DNA of 19,797 bases from an uncultured Bacteroidales bacterium (GTDB lineage Bacteria; Bacteroidota; Bacteroidia; Bacteroidales; WCHB1-69): assembly GCA_937949745.1 (NCBI GenBank), contig CALECM010000054.1:1-19797 (forward strand). The letters run 5' to 3'. The notes beneath the pieces are model-generated. The model did no database searches, was not told the DNA's origin, and worked only from the letters and a program-made list of their open reading frames with translations. This document shows, piece after piece, positions 1 through 6,941 of the stretch. How positions within the stretch are numbered: the stretch's first letter is position 1; each line of letters begins with the position of its first letter. The position numbers were made by a program, and so were the translations under genes.

Positions 1-73
1 TATCAGGTTTTGAATCCCATTTGTACGAATTGCTTCCTCTTCTGGGAATTATTTCATCAAAGTCGTATTTCAT
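1..73 (-). CDS. MalY/PatB-type aminotransferase (5' end only)
   Basis: Only the first 24 codons are in the window. They read M-K-Y-D-F-D-E-I-I-P-R-R-G-S-N-S-Y-K-W-D and onward, which matches the typical N-terminus of MalY/PatB aminotransferases (PLP-dependent C-S lyases, cystathionine beta-lyase type). The ATG at 73-71 overlaps the TGA stop (72-70) of the DUF3737 gene in an ATGA arrangement, so the two are very likely translationally coupled in one transcript. In the family, the enzyme cleaves the C-S bond of cystathionine or related substrates in the cytoplasm. Nothing in the visible part identifies the substrate, and the PLP lysine lies outside the window. Confidence 0.8.
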   Translation of the reverse strand, partial: MKYDFDEIIPRRGSNSYKWDSKPD

Positions 74-930
74 GAGGCTTTTTTTTCAGTTTGCTTAATA
101 ACACATCCTCCAGGATTCTTACAGTTTTCATCTATAATGATTTCACCTACTGATTTTGCATGAATATAACCGGTTTGAGGATTTTTAATGCTTGTTATAT
201 TACTATGGATATCGGCTTGCAGGATGCTGTATTCAAAAGCCAGGTCGGCGTCTTCCGCCATGGTGCAATTTTCCATAATGAGGTTCGTGCAATAACATAG
301 AGGTTGTGTTCCCGAAATTTTGCAATTCACCAGACGAAGGTTTTTGGAATGCCAGCCTAAATATTCACCATTCAATACGGAATCATATACGGTTACATTT
401 TCTGTTTTCCAGAAGGCATCTTTCGAATCAAGGTGCGCATTACGGACCACTACGTTTTTAGCATCCTGAAAAGAGTAATTACCCTGAAGGTAAAATCCGT
501 CAATATCGATATCCGTTCCGTTCATCAAGAAATAATCTCCACCGCGGGCTTCTACATTACGTAATTTTATGTCCCGGCAATTCCATATCGTTTCCGCAGC
601 ACTGGGAAGTTTTACATTTTCCAGGTATAACCCGTCTATTTCGCGAAACATCTTAGGTGCGTCCACACGGCTGTTGATCATCCGTACATTTTTGGAATAC
701 CAGATAGCAGCACGACTGTAAACCGTAAAGAGGCACTCCTCAATTAAAACATTTTCATTGTGCCAAAACGGATATTTACACATAAATTCGCTTTGATAAG
801 CTTCTACTTTTTTACACTCCTTGAGTGCCGATTCACCGGGATAGAATTTGACGTTTTCAAGCCGGATGTTGTGGGTTGCAAATAAAGGCCTTTCACCTTC
901 AAAAAATCTGTTACTGATCAGTTGTTTCAT
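70..930 (-). CDS. DUF3737 family beta-helix-like protein
   Basis: This 286-residue protein is built of short, imperfect repeats of about 20 residues with a rhythm such as 'NV-IENC', 'NVRMINSRV', 'NLRLVNCKI' and 'NLIMENCTM'. That pattern indicates a right-handed parallel beta-helix, and the whole sequence resembles the DUF3737 family. It has no signal peptide, so it is probably cytoplasmic. No catalytic motif could be assigned. Its stop codon overlaps the start of the MalY/PatB gene, suggesting the two products act together. It has its own promoter with a -7 box at 974-981 and three phased operator copies. The start at 930 leaves a leader of about 37 nt from the predicted transcription start. 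Family assignment is fairly sure; function is unknown. Confidence 0.8.
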   Translation of the reverse strand: MKQLISNRFFEGERPLFATHNIRLENVKFYPGESALKECKKVEAYQSEFMCKYPFWHNENVLIEECLFTVYSRAAIWYSKNVRMINSRVDAPKMFREIDGLYLENVKLPSAAETIWNCRDIKLRNVEARGGDYFLMNGTDIDIDGFYLQGNYSFQDAKNVVVRNAHLDSKDAFWKTENVTVYDSVLNGEYLGWHSKNLRLVNCKISGTQPLCYCTNLIMENCTMAEDADLAFEYSILQADIHSNITSIKNPQTGYIHAKSVGEIIIDENCKNPGGCVIKQTEKKAS

Positions 931-973
931 GTCTATTATTTTTATTTGATTTATTTAATATGATTTGACATTA

Positions 974-1056
974 CAAAAGTAGAAGTAATGGATGGTCTAA
1001 TTTTCGTTGTGAAGGTCAATGATTTTTGTTGAGAGGGTCAATGATATTTTCTGTTG
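974..1056 (-). promoter_or_regulatory. Promoter and three-copy AraC-type operator for DUF3737-patB
   Basis: The -7 box TACTTTTG is the reverse complement of 974-981 and fits TAnnTTTG. There is no -33 TTTG at the usual distance. On the plus strand three related 16-mers start at 994, 1016 and 1038, exactly 22 bp apart: GGTCTAATTTTCGTTG, TCAATGATTTTTGTTG and TCAATGATATTTTCTG. The second starts 34 nt beyond the -7 box, as in four other promoters of this window. This looks like an activator site made of direct repeats two helical turns apart, as expected for AraC proteins. The protein that binds is inferred from the neighbouring AraC gene. Confidence 0.75.
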
Positions 1057-1081
1057 GATTAGTATATTAAAGCATAAAAAT

Positions 1082-1231
1082 AAGGTGGCTTCGATAAACT
1101 CAGCCACCTTAACTTAGCCACCTCAACTCAGCCACCTTAACTCAGTTACCTTAAATCAGTTACTTCAAATCAGTTACTCAGCTATCTTGAATTCAACTTC
1201 GATAAACTCAACTTCGATAAACTCAGTTGGC
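1082..1231 (+). repeat. Palindrome plus decayed tandem half-units
   Basis: The 1082-1110 hairpin has 8-bp arms AAGGTGGC/GCCACCTT around the loop TTCGATAAACTCA. Next, 1111-1180 holds repeated right halves of about 14-15 nt (xACTCAGCCACCTT drifting to xAATCAGTTACTT). At 1198-1210 and 1213-1225 the loop sequence appears twice in tandem, 15 nt apart, the second followed by GTTGGC. The 931-1304 gap contains no gene: it holds the promoter at 974-1056, this array and the inverted palindrome at 1267-1295. Confidence 0.9.
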
Positions 1232-1266
1232 TTAAAATGTACTACCTATATGAAGGTTCTGATAAT

Positions 1267-1295
1267 CCGGTGGCTGAGTTTATCGAAGCCACCGG
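1267..1295 (-). repeat. Palindromic hairpin, inverted orientation
   Basis: The arms CCGGTGGC/GCCACCGG (8 bp) flank the loop TGAGTTTATCGAA, the reverse complement of the loop at 1090-1102. It is therefore inverted relative to the 1082 element. It ends 9 nt past the stop codon of the DUF362 gene, so it lies in the 3' end of that transcript. A T-run is not present in gene direction, so it is not a classical intrinsic terminator. Confidence 0.9.
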
Positions 1296-1304
1296 GTTTT
1301 CTTC

Positions 1305-2294
1305 CTATTTATCCAAATCCACCAATTCATATTTCTGGCTACCCATGCCTATTTTTTCCGCATGTACAAGCGTATGGACTCCTTTGCGTGATTCCATGCG
1401 TTCCACCAAATGGATCTTGCCGTGGTCGGTAGAGGCATATACCAGATCTACACAGGCTTTATCCAATGCAACAGGGTCAAGCGAAGCAAGTATACCTATA
1501 TCTCCCATTTTCGGATCTTCGGGACTTGAATCGCAATCACAGTCTACGGAAAGATTATTCATGACACTGATGTAAATGATCTTATCTCCACAGTGGTCGG
1601 CAACTGCTTTGGCTGCTTCTGCCATAGATTCAAGAAATTGTTCCTGCGTAGGGTCTCCCCAGTTTTCAGTACTTGTTCCCCCTGAATGGATCAGGCGTTT
1701 ACCGTTTGCCGACGCAATTCCGATAGACATATTTTTAATAGCTCCGCCAAAACCGCCCATCGCATGCCCTTTAAAGTGTGAAAGGATAACGGTAAAATCA
1801 TAGTTTAAGTAGTTTTTACCGACGATATCTTCTTTTAACCAAGTTCCACCGGTAACAGGTAGCCTTACTTCACCCTCGGCATCCATGATATCTACGTCGG
1901 CAATATCAAAAAAGCCATGGTCGCGTGCTGCCTGTAAATGGTCTGCGGTGCTGGAACGTTTTCCGCCGTAAGCAGTGTTACATTCAATAATCGTACCGTT
2001 TACCGACTGAACCAGGTCTTTGATCAGTTCGGGTTTGAGGTAATTGTGTCCGCCCGGTTCGCCCGTACTTATTTTAATGGCGACATTGTTTCCTTTTGCT
2101 TCACGACCTAAAGCGTGGTACACTTTCATAAGTGCTTCGGGAGTAATTTCTTTGGTAAAATAGACTTTAGGGACATTAGATTCTTGTGTTGTTTGTCCGG
2201 TTTGGCCTTCTTCTTTCGGTGTGCTGTTGCAACTGTAAACCGATGTTGCAATCGATACGAGAAGAAGTGTACTGATCATTTTTGTCGTTTTCAT
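1305..2294 (-). CDS. DUF362 domain lipoprotein
   Basis: This 329-residue protein begins with a lipoprotein signal peptide (hydrophobic residues 7-19, lipobox V-Y-S-C with Cys22) and a Ser/Thr/Gln-rich linker. From about residue 43 it is a DUF362 domain, recognised by segments such as 'VAIKISTGEPGGHNYL', 'VILSHFKGHAMGGFGGAIKN' and the C-terminal 'DIGILASLDPVALDKACVDL'. DUF362 proteins are often linked to Fe-S or ferredoxin proteins. This one has no extra CxxCxxC ferredoxin module, though there is a 'DCDCDS' segment. It starts 21 nt after the TonB-dependent receptor stop, so the two probably share a transcript. That suggests a periplasmic or surface partner of the receptor, possibly for metal or cofactor handling (inference). 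Reaction unknown. Confidence 0.82.
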   Translation of the reverse strand: MKTTKMISTLLLVSIATSVYSCNSTPKEEGQTGQTTQESNVPKVYFTKEITPEALMKVYHALGREAKGNNVAIKISTGEPGGHNYLKPELIKDLVQSVNGTIIECNTAYGGKRSSTADHLQAARDHGFFDIADVDIMDAEGEVRLPVTGGTWLKEDIVGKNYLNYDFTVILSHFKGHAMGGFGGAIKNMSIGIASANGKRLIHSGGTSTENWGDPTQEQFLESMAEAAKAVADHCGDKIIYISVMNNLSVDCDCDSSPEDPKMGDIGILASLDPVALDKACVDLVYASTDHGKIHLVERMESRKGVHTLVHAEKIGMGSQKYELVDLDK

Positions 2295-2315
2295 ATCACT
2301 TTTATTTGTTATTGA

Positions 2316-4184
2316 TTAAAGATTTAAATTTAGTCCACCCATAATGGTCACTCCTGGCATGGGGAATCCGAGCATAGTTTCGTATTTTTGTCCTAATAAA
2401 TTATCTCCTTTGATGAAAAATTCCAACCATTTTGTATGACGGTAAGATACCCGTGCATCGACCAGTATATAACTGCTGGTTTGGGCATTTTCTCCTGTAG
2501 AAAGGTAAAGTTTGTCAATGACCTGTGCACCGGCATTAATGGAGAATTTTCCCGGATTATAGGTGAGTCCGCCGTAAAATTTATTTCTGGGGGTTCCCGT
2601 AACAGGATTTTTCATGTGCAGGTAACTGTAATTGGTATTGAAAAAGAGGTTTCGCAATATCTGATAATCTAGTGAGAATTCAATGCCCTGATTGGCGAAT
2701 TCTCCCGCATTCCGGTTTTGCGGGCGGCCGTCCACCTGTACCACTTCCACAATATTATCTCCTTTTATATAGAATAACGTCAACTCCATGGAAATACGAT
2801 TATCCAGAAATCCCTGCATGATCGAAAAGTCATAACTGATACTGCGTTCCGGCAATAAGTCTTCATTGGCAGATGCATACATGTAGAGTTCCCGCAAATT
2901 AGGAGTACGGAAGCCTTTCGATACAGAAAATTTCAAATGGGTTTGCTTTGCGGCTTTAAACGTAATACCGGCTTGCGGTACCCATTCGTTTCCGTATAAT
3001 TTGTGGTTTTCCAAACGTATTCCCGCATTCAGCATAAACCGCCATAATTCCTGTTGTGCAAAAAGATAACCCGCCATTTCATGCAGTTTGATATGATCGG
3101 CGTATATTTCCGTTACCGGATTGCGATAAGCATTCCCGCCATATAATTTAACATCAAATCCGCCGGTAATCGTATTACCTTTAAACAATTTCGCAGATTG
3201 GTAGATGTTAATGCCACCCATGTAATCCGTAGAATTGAACAAATAAGGACGGGGACTGCCTCCTTCAAAATAACCGTCGTTGATAACATGTTTCCCCCAA
3301 TTATAATAGAGATTAACGGCACCGCTGGTTTTCCCATAATTGTTTTCAATGGATAATCCCGACATGCCGCGCAATACATCCGCTGTTCCGTCCAACATCG
3401 GACGTTCTGTCGTTCCGGGATTTTCAGAATAGAATTTTGTAACATTTACATTTCCTGTGATCTTCCATTGTTCCGAAAATTCATATCCTACCTTGCCAAA
3501 TCCGCTAAAAGATTCAAATGCCGAATTTTCACGGTGACCGTTCGTGCGTTCGTAATTACCGCTGGCTACAGCCGAAAATTTTCCTTTGCGGTAACTGTCC
3601 GTCAACGCATAACGTTGCGTGGCGTAAGATCCCGCGGATAATTTTGCGGAAAATCTGTTGCCATCCTCTAAAGCTTTACGGGTTATGATATTGATAGCTC
3701 CTCCCATCGCATTAGAACCATACAATACAGATGCCGCTCCACGTGAGACTTCCACCCGTTGAGCTTCCGATGCTATATAGGCATCCGCCACGGGGTGACC
3801 GTAAATAGTTGCGTATTGCGGATGCCCGTCGATAAGGATAAGTACTCGGCCGGAACCTCCCGAAAAACCACGCATATTTATTCCGCCTGCCGCGCCTGTG
3901 GATGTCCCGTAACCGGTTATTCCACGGGATGTTACAAATAGTCCGGGAACATGTTTTGTTAATACGGGAAGGAGATGCGTTTCTTCGCTCTGTTCCAGGG
4001 TATTACGATTTACTATGCTAATAGGGATTGGGAGCATCTCACGGGGGACAGGTACCCGTGAGCCTGTTATAACTATTTCATTCAACTGTTGAATTTCCGT
4101 TGTATCCTGTTCCGGCAGATTCTGGGCCTGTATTTCCGCAGAGAGGAAAATGAAACTTATAATTGCATATATAATTTTTCTCAT
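2316..4184 (-). CDS. TonB-dependent outer-membrane receptor (siderophore/cobalamin type)
   Basis: The 622-residue protein has a signal peptide (probable cleavage after Ala20), a TonB box-like segment E36-I-V-I-T-G-S, a plug domain at about 45-165 with 'GINMRGFSGGSGRVLILIDG', 'VEVSRGAASVLYGSNAMGGAINIITR', and a beta-barrel to the C-terminus. It lacks the N-terminal carboxypeptidase-like domain of SusC proteins and there is no SusD beside it, so it is more like BtuB/CirA-type receptors for metal complexes or cobalamin than a glycan importer. 'NPxPGxTI'-like 'GFPMPGVTIMGGLNLNL' closes the barrel. It is followed by the DUF362 lipoprotein. The substrate cannot be told from the sequence. The 141-nt upstream gap has no clear -7 box. 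Confidence 0.9.
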   Translation of the reverse strand: MRKIIYAIISFIFLSAEIQAQNLPEQDTTEIQQLNEIVITGSRVPVPREMLPIPISIVNRNTLEQSEETHLLPVLTKHVPGLFVTSRGITGYGTSTGAAGGINMRGFSGGSGRVLILIDGHPQYATIYGHPVADAYIASEAQRVEVSRGAASVLYGSNAMGGAINIITRKALEDGNRFSAKLSAGSYATQRYALTDSYRKGKFSAVASGNYERTNGHRENSAFESFSGFGKVGYEFSEQWKITGNVNVTKFYSENPGTTERPMLDGTADVLRGMSGLSIENNYGKTSGAVNLYYNWGKHVINDGYFEGGSPRPYLFNSTDYMGGINIYQSAKLFKGNTITGGFDVKLYGGNAYRNPVTEIYADHIKLHEMAGYLFAQQELWRFMLNAGIRLENHKLYGNEWVPQAGITFKAAKQTHLKFSVSKGFRTPNLRELYMYASANEDLLPERSISYDFSIMQGFLDNRISMELTLFYIKGDNIVEVVQVDGRPQNRNAGEFANQGIEFSLDYQILRNLFFNTNYSYLHMKNPVTGTPRNKFYGGLTYNPGKFSINAGAQVIDKLYLSTGENAQTSSYILVDARVSYRHTKWLEFFIKGDNLLGQKYETMLGFPMPGVTIMGGLNLNL

Positions 4185-4325
4185 TCTTTTCTTTATTAGA
4201 TTTAATAAAGGAAATAATTCCTTCTCGAAAATGTTTTTATTGATAATCCGGTATTGGGGTTTATATGTTTCATTAAATAGTTTGCTGTGATGTATTACAT
4301 AATTCCCTTTTGGTGATTCTTTTAT

Positions 4326-4865
4326 TTATACTTTTTTTCCTGTTTCGTAAGCTTGTTCCATTGCCGGATTTTCTTTTACTTCGCCTAATTCATGTACACC
4401 ATGTGCCAGTATTACACCTGCCTCACGAACATTCTCCAGGCAATCGAGAAATCCATAGAAAGAATTTAGTGTTCCTGTCATGGCACGCATGTTTTTTTCT
4501 CCGGCGGTGGCTATTAAATAGGCTTCTTTATTCTTGATTTCCGTGTATCTGGCAACGGTACGGTCAATTACTGTTTTGAGTTGCGCATTCATGCAATAAA
4601 AATACACAGGAGTGGAAAGTACAAGTACATCGGTTCGTATGATTTTTTCAAGGATTTCCGGCATGTCGTCTTTGATGGCACATACTCCCTTCGTTTTTTC
4701 ACATACATAGCAGCCTGTACAATAGTGTATATCCTTATCCCGAAGGAATATTTTCTCAACTTCGTGTCCGGCTTCTCCGGCGCCGAGAGCGAATTGGTCA
4801 CATAGAATATCTGAATTCCCGTTTCTACGGGGACTTGCTGATAATATCAAAATTTTTTTTGTCAT
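4326..4865 (-). CDS. Iron-sulfur flavoprotein-like NAD(P)H-dependent oxidoreductase
   Basis: This 179-residue protein has a flavodoxin-like fold of the NADPH-dependent FMN reductase family. The phosphate-binding loop is 'SASPRRNGNSD' at residues 9-19, followed by a cysteine cluster C49-x2-C52-x2-C55-x6-C62, the pattern that binds a [4Fe-4S] cluster in Isf-type flavoproteins. 'VLSTPVYFYCMNAQLKTVIDR' is the FMN/dimer segment. It has no signal peptide, so it is cytoplasmic. The protein is clearly paralogous to the exported one at 7453-8091, which has lost these cysteines. Its 5' leader contains the palindrome at 4887-4919, starting 21 nt before the start codon. No -7 box was found in the repeat-rich gap, so it may be read from the aldo/keto reductase-cupin operon. 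Confidence 0.87.
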   Translation of the reverse strand: MTKKILILSASPRRNGNSDILCDQFALGAGEAGHEVEKIFLRDKDIHYCTGCYVCEKTKGVCAIKDDMPEILEKIIRTDVLVLSTPVYFYCMNAQLKTVIDRTVARYTEIKNKEAYLIATAGEKNMRAMTGTLNSFYGFLDCLENVREAGVILAHGVHELGEVKENPAMEQAYETGKKV

Positions 4866-4886
4866 AGTTTTATGTTTTAAGGTGGC

Positions 4887-4919
4887 CTTCGATGGCTTCG
4901 ATGAACTCAGCCATCGAAG
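4887..4919 (+). repeat. Palindromic hairpin, GATGGC stem
   Basis: The 10-bp arms CTTCGATGGC/GCCATCGAAG surround the loop TTCGATGAACTCA. The left arm itself contains the CTTCGAT that begins the loop. It starts 21 nt upstream of the start codon of the iron-sulfur flavoprotein gene, so it would lie in that gene's leader if transcribed from further upstream. Confidence 0.9.
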
Positions 4920-5166
4920 AAATCTTTTCCAGTGATTTCCGATTGATTAAGAATTATTGATTAAGTCAGAATACATTCGATTTTTTAATGATGTTCGGTT
5001 TGAGTAACTTGATTTCTTCGATGGCTTCGATGAACTCAGCCATCGAAGAAATCTTTTCCAGTGATTTCGATTGATTAAGAATTATTGATGAAGTCAGAAT
5101 ACATTCGATTTTTTAATGATGTTCGGTTTGAGTAACTTGATAGCTTCGATGGCTTCGATGAACTCA
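4910..5166 (+). repeat. Tandem duplication of a 128/129-bp unit
   Basis: The unit 4910-5038 is repeated at 5039-5166. By eye the two copies differ by one single-base deletion (gatttcc/gatttc) and three substitutions. Each unit starts with the right arm of one palindrome and ends with the loop of the next, so the duplication boundaries fall within the palindromes. This suggests unequal recombination or slippage between neighbouring hairpins. No gene is visible in it. Together with 5194-5240 it fills the 391-bp gap 4866-5256. Confidence 0.93.
5011..5053 (+). repeat. Palindromic hairpin, 15-bp stem
   Basis: This has the longest stem in the window: GATTTCTTCGATGGC pairs with GCCATCGAAGAAATC, around the loop TTCGATGAACTCA. 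The extra outer pairs come from the sequence of the 129-bp unit. Confidence 0.9.
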
Positions 5167-5176
5167 GCCATCGAAG
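5144..5176 (+). repeat. Palindromic hairpin, third in the tandem block
   Basis: The arms CTTCGATGGC/GCCATCGAAG (10 bp) surround the loop TTCGATGAACTCA. It is identical in core to 4887-4919. Two substitutions just outside the left arm (tt to ag) destroy the extended pairing that the 5011 copy has. Confidence 0.9.
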
Positions 5177-5193
5177 GCATCAAATGAGTTTTC

Positions 5194-5240
5194 CTGGTGA
5201 CTGAGTTTATCTGGTGACTTCGATAAACTCAGTCACCAGA
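5194..5240 (+). repeat. Nested palindrome with GGTGAC stems
   Basis: A complete hairpin at 5210-5240 has 9-bp arms (CTGGTGAC/GTCACCAG plus an outer T-A pair) and loop TTCGATAAACTCA. Immediately to the left is a truncated inverted copy (CTGGTGAC then TGAGTTTATC). The segments CTGGTGACTGAGTTTATC (5194-5211) and GATAAACTCAGTCACCAG (5222-5239) are a perfect 18-bp inverted repeat. It ends 16 nt beyond the cupin stop codon. Confidence 0.9.
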
Positions 5241-5256
5241 AATTTGAAAGTTATTT

Positions 5257-5787
5257 TTATTGAAGCAATTGGTTGTATTCTTCTTCATTTACCGGATTCA
5301 TCCACGTTACGGCACTACCGCCGGCGATATTCGATATGGCAATATGGACGAGTTTCGTGTCGGCGGAAGCTCCATGCCAGTGTTCCACATCTTTCGGAAT
5401 GGGAACTACACTTCCTTTAACAAGTTGCTGGGCCGGTTTACCTCTCTCTTGGTACCAGCCGCTTCCTTCAAGAACCAACAGGGTTTGCCCTATAGGATGT
5501 GTATGCCAGTTTGTACGTGCTCCCGGCATAAACGTAACTTGCCCTACCGAATAAAGATTTTCCATTTCATCGGGATTCACTATTCCCTGTACATATACTT
5601 CTCCTGTGAACCATTCTGACGAGCCACGGCTGCCTAATGGAAAGATGGATCCGTTGTTATCATTTTCTGTTGTCATTACTTCCGTTTTTTGATTATTAGT
5701 ATTTGTATTACTTTCATTGTCGTTGCATGATACTGCAGCGAACAAAAATCCGGCACAGGCCACTATTATCATTACTTTCTTTTTCAT
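5257..5787 (-). CDS. Cupin-domain lipoprotein
   Basis: The 176-residue protein has a lipoprotein signal peptide ending A-V-S-C (Cys21) and an Asn-rich linker, then a single small cupin domain. The probable metal ligands are visible: H95, H97 and Q101 in 'NWHTHPIGQTLLVLEG', and H136/H138 in 'VEHWHGA'. The sequence resembles the cupins found beside carboxymuconolactone decarboxylase-like proteins and aldo/keto reductases. The lipid anchor means it acts outside the cytoplasm. It starts 19 nt after the aldo/keto reductase stop, so the two form an operon. Reaction unknown; a sequestering or isomerase role on a small carbonyl or quinone-like compound is only a guess. Confidence 0.87.
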   Translation of the reverse strand: MKKKVMIIVACAGFLFAAVSCNDNESNTNTNNQKTEVMTTENDNNGSIFPLGSRGSSEWFTGEVYVQGIVNPDEMENLYSVGQVTFMPGARTNWHTHPIGQTLLVLEGSGWYQERGKPAQQLVKGSVVPIPKDVEHWHGASADTKLVHIAISNIAGGSAVTWMNPVNEEEYNQLLQ

Positions 5788-5806
5788 ATGGTTTATTTTT
5801 AATCCG

Positions 5807-6655
5807 TTAAATATTGAAGTTAACCGTGCTGAGCATTTTTACCGTTTCCGGATCCCGATGATCTAAAAAGGCGCTTTTCTTTATATCGAGTTGTTTAATG
5901 GTTTCCATATCTTGTTTGGTCAATTCAAAGTCAAATACATTGAAATTTTCTTCCATTCTTTCTCTGCGTACGGATTTGGGAATAACCACTATCTCTCTTT
6001 GTATCATCCAACGTAAAATTACCTGGGCAACGGTTTTGTTGTATTTTTTTCCGATGGATGTGAGGATCTCGCTTTTAAAGATGTCGTTTTTACCTTCGGC
6101 AAATGGCCCCCATGATTCGATCTGAACGCCGTTTTTTTGGAGGAATTCCTGATTTTCGATCTGCTGGTGGAATGGATGCGTTTCTATTTGGTTCACTGCC
6201 GGGACGATTTCATTATGAATAATGAAATCCATCATTCTGTCGGGTTGGAAATTGCTCACGCCGATCGCTTTTATTTTCCCCTGTTTGTAGAGTTCTTCCA
6301 TAGCCCGCCATGAGCCGTAAATATCACCGAAGGGCTGGTGGATCAGGTATAGATCAAGGTAATCCAATCGGAGTTTTTTCATGGATTTTTCAAAAGCTTT
6401 TATGGCATTTTCGTATCCTGCGTCCTGTATCCAGAGTTTGGTTGTAACAAAGAGTTCTTCGCGGGCAATATTACTTCGTTTAATCGCATTGCCGACAGCT
6501 TCTTCATTCATATATGCTGCTGCCGTGTCTATCGACCTGTAGCCGACCTGAAGGGCATTGTAAACAACTTCTTCGGTTTCACCAGGTTCAACCTGGTAAA
6601 CGCCGAATCCTAAAATCGGCATTTCTACACCGTTATTTAATTTTACTGTTTTCAT
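5807..6655 (-). CDS. Aldo/keto reductase, 2,5-diketogluconate reductase-like
   Basis: This 282-residue cytoplasmic NADPH-dependent reductase of small carbonyls has the full catalytic tetrad: D43 in 'SIDTAAAY', Y48, K73 in 'TTKLW' and H106 in 'LDLYLIHQPFG'. It also has the 'AIGVSNF' strand and the cofactor-phosphate motif 'VVIPKSVRRERMEENFNVFDF'. The length is normal for the family. The overall pattern is closest to the AKR5 group (DkgA/YvgN-like). It is the first gene of an operon with the cupin lipoprotein and is driven by an operator-bearing promoter (-7 box 6683-6690). In E. coli a comparable reductase (DkgA) is induced by the AraC-type regulator YqhC in response to aldehydes. By analogy, an electrophile response is plausible here. 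Confidence 0.93.
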   Translation of the reverse strand: MKTVKLNNGVEMPILGFGVYQVEPGETEEVVYNALQVGYRSIDTAAAYMNEEAVGNAIKRSNIAREELFVTTKLWIQDAGYENAIKAFEKSMKKLRLDYLDLYLIHQPFGDIYGSWRAMEELYKQGKIKAIGVSNFQPDRMMDFIIHNEIVPAVNQIETHPFHQQIENQEFLQKNGVQIESWGPFAEGKNDIFKSEILTSIGKKYNKTVAQVILRWMIQREIVVIPKSVRRERMEENFNVFDFELTKQDMETIKQLDIKKSAFLDHRDPETVKMLSTVNFNI

Positions 6656-6682
6656 ATTTAGGTATTTGATTTATTCTACTTA

Positions 6683-6749
6683 CAAAAGTATAATAAGGAT
6701 TTTAGAGGATTTTTGTTAAGAAGGTCATTTTTCTTTGCTGGGAAGTTCA
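6683..6749 (-). promoter_or_regulatory. Promoter and AraC-type operator for aldo/keto reductase operon
   Basis: The -7 box TACTTTTG is the complement of 6683-6690. Operator copies (plus strand) start at 6703 (TAGAGGATTTTTGTTA) and 6725 (TCATTTTTCTTTGCTG), 22 bp apart, with a bare TCA at 6747 where a third copy would begin. The 6725 copy is 34 nt from the -7 box. The 20-mer at 6721-6740 matches 18 of 20 bases of that at 8166-8185. There is no -33 TTTG. The palindrome block begins at 6752, right where the third operator copy breaks off. Confidence 0.75.
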
Positions 6750-6751
6750 GA

Positions 6752-6832
6752 TGTTCCCTTCGATGAACTCAGGGAACAGACCAGGAACTCAGGGAACAAT
6801 GGGAGCGTCCAATGGTTGAGTTAAGAACCACC
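6752..6832 (+). repeat. Palindromic hairpin, GTTCCC stem, with decayed copies
   Basis: The arms TGTTCCC/GGGAACA (6752-6758 and 6772-6778) flank loop TTCGATGAACTCA. An orphan right half, GGAACTCAGGGAACA, follows at 6784-6798. A decayed inverted element (GGTTGAGTTAAGAACCACC) lies at 6814-6832. This is the left group of repeats beside the GIY-YIG gene. Confidence 0.85.
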
Positions 6833-6846
6833 AGAAAGAACCCCAA

Positions 6847-6871
6847 GGTGGCTGAGTTCATCGAAGCCACC
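6847..6871 (-). repeat. Palindromic hairpin, GGTGGC stem, inverted
   Basis: The 6-bp arms GGTGGC/GCCACC flank the loop TGAGTTCATCGAA. Its orientation is opposite to the 6752 element, giving an inverted pair about 70 nt apart, upstream of the GIY-YIG gene. Confidence 0.9.
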
Positions 6872-6941
6872 GAATATATGATACAAATTGATTTTATAAT
6901 AAATTATTCATAAATTTACTGTATTATAATTTTAATATGCA

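Noticed and set aside
1111..1231. The short regular repeats looked at first like a CRISPR array.
   Set aside because: Units are 14-15 nt and contiguous, with no unique spacers. They are half-copies of the neighbouring palindrome. The same holds for 11371-11465.
1267..1295. Palindromes as ordinary intrinsic terminators.
   Set aside because: They lack a T-run after the hairpin in gene direction, occur also in leaders and clusters, and conserve the loop, which terminators do not.
1187..1575. Two plus-strand reading frames starting in the repeat array and running into the DUF362 gene.
   Set aside because: They consist of translated palindromes plus the antisense of DUF362, with no protein-like pattern of their own.
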